A stretch of DNA of 9,987 nucleotides, taken from contig WBXE01000082.1 in the NCBI GenBank assembly GCA_008932955.1, forward strand, positions 1 to 9,987, written 5' to 3'. The DNA is from Verrucomicrobiota bacterium (GTDB lineage: Bacteria; Verrucomicrobiota; Verrucomicrobiia; Verrucomicrobiales; Akkermansiaceae). Below are positions 5,189 through 9,987 of the stretch, in pieces. The stretch's first letter is position 1. Every line of letters begins with the position of its first letter. The position numbers and the translations under genes are program-made. The notes beneath the pieces are model-generated. The model did not search any database. It was not told the origin of the DNA and was given only the letters and a program-made list of their open reading frames with translations.

Positions 5189-7386
5189 GGCTCAACTTGC
5201 GCGCCTTTGAGAAATCCGATGCAGTAGTCCACGTCCGCACGCAGCTTGGCTAAGTCATCGGCCGTCACTCCGCTAGGCAATGGTCCACCGAGATTCATCA
5301 CACGCCGCGCCTTCAAAAATAGCGCCAGCGCCGCCTCGGGCTCGCGCTTATGCCAGATGCGCTTCGCCTGCAACCGCAGATGCCAGGCCTCAAGGTAGCG
5401 CATCCCGCCGCCGCCCGGCACCAAGACGACATTCTCAAACTCCGCTTCGGCCTCCTGATCCCGGCCAGCCAAACTCAACAACACCCCCAGGCGCTCGCCA
5501 ATACTGACGCGCAAGCCCCACGCTTCTCCCCACAACGGCTCTCCGCTTGGGAAGCGACTGGACTTCACCAGCGCCTCCCGCGCATCCAACAAGGCGACCA
5601 ACGCCTCCGCCTCGCGCTTCTCAGCTAACAAGCGCTCCGCCTTTTGACGCAAATACACGGCCTTCGAATAGCCTGCCTTGAAGCCCCCCTCCATACCGCC
5701 CTCCAACTCGATCGCCCGCTCAAACTGCTGCATCGCCTCGGCATCCTTGCCTAACAAACCAAGCAGGTTGGCGCGGTTCACCACCGGGCCGGGAACAAAT
5801 GGATTCAAGACCGATGCCCGCCGGTAATCCTCCACGGCACAAGTCACCGCTGCCCGATCAACGCCTCCCTGAGGCGCTTGGGCGGAGAGTTGTTGAAAGG
5901 CCTCCCCTCTCTCCTGATAGAACGCCGCCGATGGCCACAGCCCGATCGCCTCGGTGAGCACCGCAATCTTGACCACCGGCAAAATTTCCGAGCGTTTGAT
6001 ACGCTGCTCGTCCCACCGCAACGCTGTCACCCGCGTGCCCGCCCACGCGATTGGCAGCAACCAGGCCGCGCCGATCAAGGCCACAGCGCTGGCCAGAATC
6101 GCCTGGCCAAAAGATTTTGCCGCCACCATCTTGCCCGCGCGCTCGGCGCTGCCCGACTGCGCTACACCACCAAGACACAATCCTAACAACAAAGCTGCGG
6201 GCAGCAAGTGGAACACGAAACTAAAGTTTGATTCGATCAACATGCCGACGAGGCCAGCCAAGCCGCCAAGCCGCCACCCATCAGAGTTTGATTGCTTGTT
6301 AGTGGCCTCCGGAAACACCGCACGGATCACCGCCAGCACCACCATGGCCCCAATGAACCCGCTTAACAATCCAGCGCCGACAAGCCCGTAATCCGCCGCC
6401 GTCTGCATGATTTCATTATGCACCTGCTCGGGTCGGGCGCTACCCGCACCGTACATGTCCATATCCCAAAACCGGTTGCATTCCCAACTGAAGCTGCGAC
6501 TCCCCCCACCTGTCCACGGATGCAAGCTGACGCATGACACGGCGATACCCACCAGATTGAGCCGGATGGAATTATCCATCATCCGATCGATGCCGGCCTG
6601 CTGATTTCTAACCATCTGGGCATCGCTCCAACCCTTGAACAAAAACCCCGCCACCACCAAGCCGATGAGCGGCACGGCCACTATCCCGGGTGCAAACCAC
6701 CGCGCCCCCTGGTGCTTGCCGATAATCAAAGCCATCAGCGCAAACACCCCCAAGCCGCAGGCGGCCCCACAAATCCCGCCACGCGAGCGGGTAAAGTAAA
6801 CCGCCGTGATTCCGGCCACCGCAATCATGCCCCATAGCCAGCGTTCAAGCTTGTGATAGCGACCGGCCAATGCGGCGCCGCCCACCACACACGAGGCACC
6901 GATGAGAAAATTTGCGCCTTCGTTGTAGTGGCCGAAAAATCCCGAGGGCAAGGCGAAGCGAGCCACAAAACCCGGAGTAAACTCCGGTTCGACCACTTGC
7001 CGAAACACCACCACCGCACTCGCCAGCACCAACGATGCCAGTCCCCACATCAACACCCGTTGCGCCGCACGCTGTTCCTGCATAGCCCCCACCACCAAAA
7101 AGCATCCCGCCACCGCTGCCAGCAACAACCCGTCGGCCATCCCATACTCAGCCACCGGCGAACCCCAGGCCCGCCCTCCGAACCAAACCAAAACCAAGGT
7201 CCCCACGGCCATCATCCAGCCACCTGTCCCACCCAGGCCACGCCGCCAAATCGCCGCTAGCGCCGCCACCACCGCCACCCCCAGCGCCAACAATGAGGGG
7301 CCCCATTGCCACGCGTTCAATACCGGCCCTAGCAGCACCGCCAGCCACATCGACACCATCAGAAAAATTGCCGCTATAATTGTCAT
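5167..7386 (-). CDS. O-antigen ligase/polymerase (Wzy/WaaL)-like membrane protein with C-terminal TPR region
   Basis: This is a polytopic membrane protein of the Wzy_C/WaaL superfamily, which polymerises or transfers lipid-linked glycan repeat units on the periplasmic side. The 739-residue product has about ten or more hydrophobic segments in residues 1-450. Family-like motifs are GHYNEGANFL (152-161), TRSRGG (199-204), HPWTGGGSRSF (289-299) and VHNEIMQTAADYGLVG (322-337), the last in the large periplasmic loop. From about residue 455 the chain is soluble and helical, with TPR-like stretches (YRRASVLNPF, NLLGLLGKDAEAMQQFERAIEL, EALVALLDAREALV), probably periplasmic and for protein contacts. 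I chose the ATG at 7386 (MTIIAAIFLM); an in-frame TTG at 7404 would add six residues. No Shine-Dalgarno is seen. Whether it is a polymerase or a ligase cannot be decided from sequence; its place in a sugar-transferase cluster favours polymer assembly. Confidence 0.85.
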   Translation of the reverse strand: MTIIAAIFLMVSMWLAVLLGPVLNAWQWGPSLLALGVAVVAALAAIWRRGLGGTGGWMMAVGTLVLVWFGGRAWGSPVAEYGMADGLLLAAVAGCFLVVGAMQEQRAAQRVLMWGLASLVLASAVVVFRQVVEPEFTPGFVARFALPSGFFGHYNEGANFLIGASCVVGGAALAGRYHKLERWLWGMIAVAGITAVYFTRSRGGICGAACGLGVFALMALIIGKHQGARWFAPGIVAVPLIGLVVAGFLFKGWSDAQMVRNQQAGIDRMMDNSIRLNLVGIAVSCVSLHPWTGGGSRSFSWECNRFWDMDMYGAGSARPEQVHNEIMQTAADYGLVGAGLLSGFIGAMVVLAVIRAVFPEATNKQSNSDGWRLGGLAGLVGMLIESNFSFVFHLLPAALLLGLCLGGVAQSGSAERAGKMVAAKSFGQAILASAVALIGAAWLLPIAWAGTRVTALRWDEQRIKRSEILPVVKIAVLTEAIGLWPSAAFYQERGEAFQQLSAQAPQGGVDRAAVTCAVEDYRRASVLNPFVPGPVVNRANLLGLLGKDAEAMQQFERAIELEGGMEGGFKAGYSKAVYLRQKAERLLAEKREAEALVALLDAREALVKSSRFPSGEPLWGEAWGLRVSIGERLGVLLSLAGRDQEAEAEFENVVLVPGGGGMRYLEAWHLRLQAKRIWHKREPEAALALFLKARRVMNLGGPLPSGVTADDLAKLRADVDYCIGFLKGAQVEPAKLPGE

Positions 7387-7421
7387 AATCGGAAATCTAA
7401 ACAATAACCGGCGGGAGCCGT

Positions 7422-7436
7422 GCCAGAATATCTGGC
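7422..7436. promoter_or_regulatory. Operator-like palindrome upstream of the wzy-like gene
   Basis: GCCAGA (7422-7427), ATA, TCTGGC (7431-7436) is a perfect 6-bp inverted repeat with a 3-nt centre, ending 36 nt before the wzy ATG. The short AT centre and perfect symmetry suit a dimeric regulator, but a small hairpin or chance are also possible. It is not related in sequence to the neighbouring repeat cluster. Confidence 0.3.
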
Positions 7437-7445
7437 CGCATTGAT

Positions 7446-7610
7446 AGCGGCGCGTCTATGACCGCCGCTGCTCATGCACCGCCAATGAACCGCCGCACGC
7501 CGACACTCGCCAGCAAGCTGGCTTGGCCTGGCGGCAGCAAGCTGCCGCACTCCAAGCGCCATCTCATGCACATCGGCGCTCACAGAGCGCCACTACAATA
7601 CATCTCATGC
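7446..7610. repeat. Cluster of palindromic (REP-like) repeats
   Basis: The 280-nt gap between the sugar transferase and the wzy-like gene holds no credible ORF but four strong hairpins. (1) 7446-7469: AGCGGCG, one bulged C, GTC, loop TAT, GAC, CGCCGCT. (2) 7509-7522: GCCAGC-AA-GCTGGC. (3) 7531-7548: GCGGCAGC-AA-GCTGCCGC. (4) 7575-7591: GGCGCTC-ACA-GAGCGCC. Hairpins 2 and 3 share the core CAGCAAGCTG, and 1 and 4 share a GGCG...CGCC plan with 3-nt loops. A short direct repeat, CTCATGC, recurs at 7471, 7563 and 7604. None has a T-tract, so they are not intrinsic terminators. Likely roles are as mobile REP-type elements, mRNA stabilisers or protein-binding sites (inference). Confidence 0.65.
7561..7610. 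repeat. Direct repeat ATCTCATGC flanking a palindrome
   Basis: ATCTCATGC occurs at 7561-7569 and again at 7602-7610, on both sides of the 7-bp GGCGCTC/GAGCGCC hairpin. The related CTCATGCAC follows the first hairpin at 7471. The spacing of 41 nt and the enclosed palindrome suggest a repeated unit, or the footprint of a small inserted element, rather than chance. Confidence 0.5.
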
Positions 7611-7666
7611 GCGGTGATTATTGGGCGGACATACAGATAGAACAAACGCCGCGACCTGCACCAAGG

Positions 7667-9073
7667 TTACTTCGCGCCCTTGCAGAAGAAAACCGCGGGA
7701 ATGGTTTTGAGCAGGATGATAAAATCTAACCACAACGACCAATGATCGATGTAGTGCAGGTCGAGTTCGACCCACTGCTCAAAGCTAGTGATGGCATTGC
7801 GCCCGCCGGCCTGCCACTCACAAGTGATCCCCGGCTTGACGCTCAAGCGCCGCCGGTGTGCCATCTTACTGAAAGCCGCTACCTCGTACAACGGCAATGG
7901 CCGCGGCCCAACCAAACTCATGTCGCCAAGCACCACGTTGAGCAATTGTGGCAATTCATCGATGCTGCGGCTGCGCAACCAAGCACCGAAGCGAAACACC
8001 CGTGGATCATGGTCCAACTTGAATACCGGGCCGTCCATCCCATTGCCATGCTCCGCTTTGATTTTTTCCAGTAACTCTTCCGCGTTGGGCACCATTGTGC
8101 GGAATTTCCACATCCGGAATGGCTTGCCATAGCGGCCCGCCCGCATTTGCGAGAAAAACACCGGCGCACCCGGGCTCGTCACCCGCACGCCAATGTACGC
8201 CAGCAGCCACAGCGGCGAGCTCGCCAGAATCACCAGCACCGCAGCCACCCGGTCAAACACGGCCTTAAACATCACTTCCCAGGATAACTCTGGCGTCGAG
8301 CGCAGCACCAGCATCGGCTTGGTTCCCACCATGTCGAATTCCGGCCGGGCGATCTGCGCCCGAATAAACGACGCGGCAATCCAGGCTTCCACGCCTTGCA
8401 ACTCGCAGGCTTCCACGGCCTTGGCCACCTTCTCAAACTCGGTGTGCTTCGCCGAAAACAAGACCCGCCCCACCGCTTGATCCTTGAGCAGGTCGAACAA
8501 TTCATCAACCCCCCGCAAACGCAAATCAAAGCGTTCCACAATATTCCAATCGGCCGTGATCTCCGGATCCAGCTGGCTCAAAAATTCGTCAATTTCCTGG
8601 CCTGAGCCTGCGATGACCACCCGTTCCCTCGCCGCGGCATTGCACCCGCGCCTCTTCAACCAAAGGGTCGTCATCCGATCCCGCAGCAGCAACAATACAA
8701 ATACAAAAATCAGTCCGATGCCCAAAATCAAGCGGCGAGCATCCACCCACTTGGCAAACACCGCAATGGCCCCGATAAACAAAATGATCACCACCAGCAC
8801 TCGCAACAGCTGCTGCACCGAGGTCCTCGTTGTCTTCTGGCGCATGCGCTCATAGAATCCAAACCGATCGAGTAGCAATGGGATAAATGGCACACAGAGA
8901 TATAGAATCCAGTTCATCGAGGCCAGCACAGACTCATCGACGATGCCCATGTCCAGCAGATAGCGCACCACGTCGCGCAACCCAGACCCGACCAAAAACG
9001 CCACCCACACCAGCAAGGCATCCGCGAACTGAAACGCCTGGGTAATGAATGATTGCTTGCGACTATGTGTCAT
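7667..9073 (-). CDS. Polyprenyl-phosphate sugar-1-phosphate transferase (WcaJ/EpsB-type priming glycosyltransferase)
   Basis: This integral-membrane enzyme moves a sugar-1-phosphate from a nucleotide sugar to undecaprenyl phosphate, the first step of building an exopolysaccharide repeat unit. The 468-residue length is typical of the long (PNPT) form. The N-terminal half has about four membrane segments (roughly residues 12-32, 50-68, 90-110, 115-132) and then a CoA-binding-3-like Rossmann domain starting RVVIAGSGQEIDEF (151-164). The C-terminal catalytic domain starts KAVFDRVAA (270-278), has a hydrophobic membrane hairpin, and contains PVFFSQMRAGRYGKPF, MWKFRTMVPNAEE (321-333), DELPQLLNVVLGDMSLVGPRP in two adjoining parts (372-392) and the VKPGITCEWQ end motif. 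I chose the ATG at 9073; the longer in-frame start at 9193 would overlap the upstream glycosyltransferase. The gap to that gene is 56 nt, so the two are likely co-transcribed. The donor sugar cannot be read from sequence. Confidence 0.95.
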   Translation of the reverse strand: MTHSRKQSFITQAFQFADALLVWVAFLVGSGLRDVVRYLLDMGIVDESVLASMNWILYLCVPFIPLLLDRFGFYERMRQKTTRTSVQQLLRVLVVIILFIGAIAVFAKWVDARRLILGIGLIFVFVLLLLRDRMTTLWLKRRGCNAAARERVVIAGSGQEIDEFLSQLDPEITADWNIVERFDLRLRGVDELFDLLKDQAVGRVLFSAKHTEFEKVAKAVEACELQGVEAWIAASFIRAQIARPEFDMVGTKPMLVLRSTPELSWEVMFKAVFDRVAAVLVILASSPLWLLAYIGVRVTSPGAPVFFSQMRAGRYGKPFRMWKFRTMVPNAEELLEKIKAEHGNGMDGPVFKLDHDPRVFRFGAWLRSRSIDELPQLLNVVLGDMSLVGPRPLPLYEVAAFSKMAHRRRLSVKPGITCEWQAGGRNAITSFEQWVELDLHYIDHWSLWLDFIILLKTIPAVFFCKGAK

Positions 9074-9129
9074 AACGATATCGAATGCCGAGACCAACGT
9101 CCTTCTCCTAGACAAGGCAATGCCATAAA

Positions 9130-9987
9130 TCAGAATTGCGCAAGCCCCATTTTTCCCAGTCGCCCCTGCCAGCCATCGCCGATCGCCCGCCACAGCAATG
9201 GCAACCGCGATGGCCCGTCAATGATAGTGGCTGCCAACCCATAAGCGGCAGCCATGCTGATGGCCCGCAGATCACCTGCTTGCTGGCGTTTCAGCCAAAC
9301 CATATTACGCACTTTGTAATAGAGCTTCCAATCCGCCAAGCCGGCCTCGAAAAACAAGCTCTTGCCGAAAATTCGCCAGTGAATGAGCTTGGCTGGCCCG
9401 GGATGATCCAGCAGCGCAGCGCGTACGGCTTGTTGGCGAAAACCCGCTTGCTCGATGCGCCAGGGATATTCCTCGTCCTCGCCGCGAATAAATAGCTCGC
9501 CATTCACCGGCCCGACCTTCGCCCGCACCTCGCGCGGCAGCAAGGCCCCCGTCCAGATGATCCGGCTCCACACATTCTCTCCCTCAGGCATCTCAGCCAA
9601 CGAATCTATCAATCGCCACCCGCCTTTCCCGTCGTCCACCTGCAAAGGCCAGGTGAACCGCCCGGTGCGCGGATCGATCTGCAACGCATGGCGCACCACC
9701 TGCCCATCCCACGGCTTTTCCAGCAATGCCACCAGTGCCCCGGGCCGCGGCCATGAGTCATCGTCCAAAATCCACACCGCGTCGGCCCCTAGGCCAAATG
9801 CCAATTCCATCGCCTCCTCCACCCCGCCGGCGTTGCCGCGGTTCTCCCGCATCCGGTGGACACGCAACCAGAACGGCAAATCCGCCAGAGCCTCCAACAA
9901 TTCCGCTGTGCCATCCTCCGACACATTGTCCGCCACCACCACCCAGTCCGGCGGACGCGTCTGCGCCGCCAATGCCCGCACGCAGGC
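9130..9987 (-). CDS. Family 2 glycosyltransferase, N terminus outside window
   Basis: This is a GT-A fold glycosyltransferase that adds a sugar from a nucleotide donor to a growing glycan at the cytoplasmic face. The 285 visible residues run open to the window edge, so the first residues (typically a TYNR-like strand) are missing. Visible are AQTRPPDWVVVADNVSEDGT, the nucleotide-binding strand and loop, then ENRGNAGGVEEAMELA, the metal-binding DDD in WILDDDSWPRPG, and GALLPREV with LFIRGEDEEYPWR, the acceptor-side acidic motif. The overall pattern resembles GlfT2/rhamnosyltransferase-type family 2 enzymes. A C-terminal basic region with KLYYKVRNMVWLK follows. It precedes the priming sugar transferase in the same direction by 56 nt, which fits a polysaccharide operon. 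Donor and linkage are unknown. Confidence 0.93.
   Translation of the reverse strand, partial: ACVRALAAQTRPPDWVVVADNVSEDGTAELLEALADLPFWLRVHRMRENRGNAGGVEEAMELAFGLGADAVWILDDDSWPRPGALVALLEKPWDGQVVRHALQIDPRTGRFTWPLQVDDGKGGWRLIDSLAEMPEGENVWSRIIWTGALLPREVRAKVGPVNGELFIRGEDEEYPWRIEQAGFRQQAVRAALLDHPGPAKLIHWRIFGKSLFFEAGLADWKLYYKVRNMVWLKRQQAGDLRAISMAAAYGLAATIIDGPSRLPLLWRAIGDGWQGRLGKMGLAQF

Noticed and set aside
7411..7425. Sigma54-like element upstream of wzy (minus strand TGGCACG, 4 nt, CCGC).
   Set aside because: The -24 half is perfect and GC is at the right place, but the TT of the -12 box is missing. TGGCACG also occurs inside trmD and the exosortase gene, so chance is likely.
7446..7610. CRISPR array in the repeat cluster.
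   Set aside because: Repeats are palindromes of different sequence and size without regular spacers, and there are no cas genes nearby.
7458..7640. Small ORFs across the palindrome cluster.
   Set aside because: They are translations of the GC-rich repeats with no family resemblance or start signals.

Overview
The window is a GC-rich bacterial chromosome segment with two parts. Positions 1-3339 carry conserved housekeeping genes. Positions 3442-9987 carry part of an extracellular-polysaccharide/exosortase locus. I think the host is a member of the Verrucomicrobia (PVC group). The grounds are the TrmD sequence style (CGHYEGVDQR, SIGDYVLTNGAVAAA), the prs-rplY pairing, an exosortase/EpsI pair next to glycan genes, and palindromic intergenic repeats of a kind I associate from memory with that phylum. 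This is an inference from memory, not a database result. None of the starts I chose has an obvious AGGAG-type Shine-Dalgarno sequence.

Region 1 (1-3339): the 3' end of uvrA (+) meets trmD (-) tail to tail, and their coding ends overlap by 60 nt. A 157-nt stretch with no convincing gene lies upstream of trmD. Next come rplY (ribosomal protein L25/CTC, -), which has a clear intrinsic terminator and a sigma70-like promoter of its own, and prs (PRPP synthetase, -).

Region 2 (3340-5188): a 102-nt divergent intergenic region separates prs from an exosortase gene (+). It carries an inverted repeat that coincides with promoter-like elements on both strands. The exosortase overlaps the next gene, epsI, by 4 nt. 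A run of nine Cs lies just before the overlap, and gaining one C would fuse the two proteins in frame. epsI ends 4 nt from the end of the convergent wzy-like gene, and an inverted repeat spans both stop codons.

Region 3 (5167-9987, all -): in transcription order this holds a family 2 glycosyltransferase (cut by the window edge), a WcaJ/EpsB-type polyprenyl-phosphate sugar-1-phosphate transferase, an intergenic cluster of palindromic repeats, and an O-antigen ligase/polymerase-like membrane protein with a C-terminal TPR-like part.

Working model (inference): the sugar-1-phosphate transferase starts a lipid-linked repeat unit, glycosyltransferases extend it, and the Wzy/WaaL-like protein polymerises or transfers it. 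The exosortase/EpsI pair would process PEP-CTERM-type proteins for display with the polymer. No sorted substrate protein is encoded in the window. I see no wholly new system. The most unusual signals are the C9 tract at the exosortase/epsI junction, the divergent regulatory inverted repeat, the stop-codon-spanning stem-loop and the repeat cluster.
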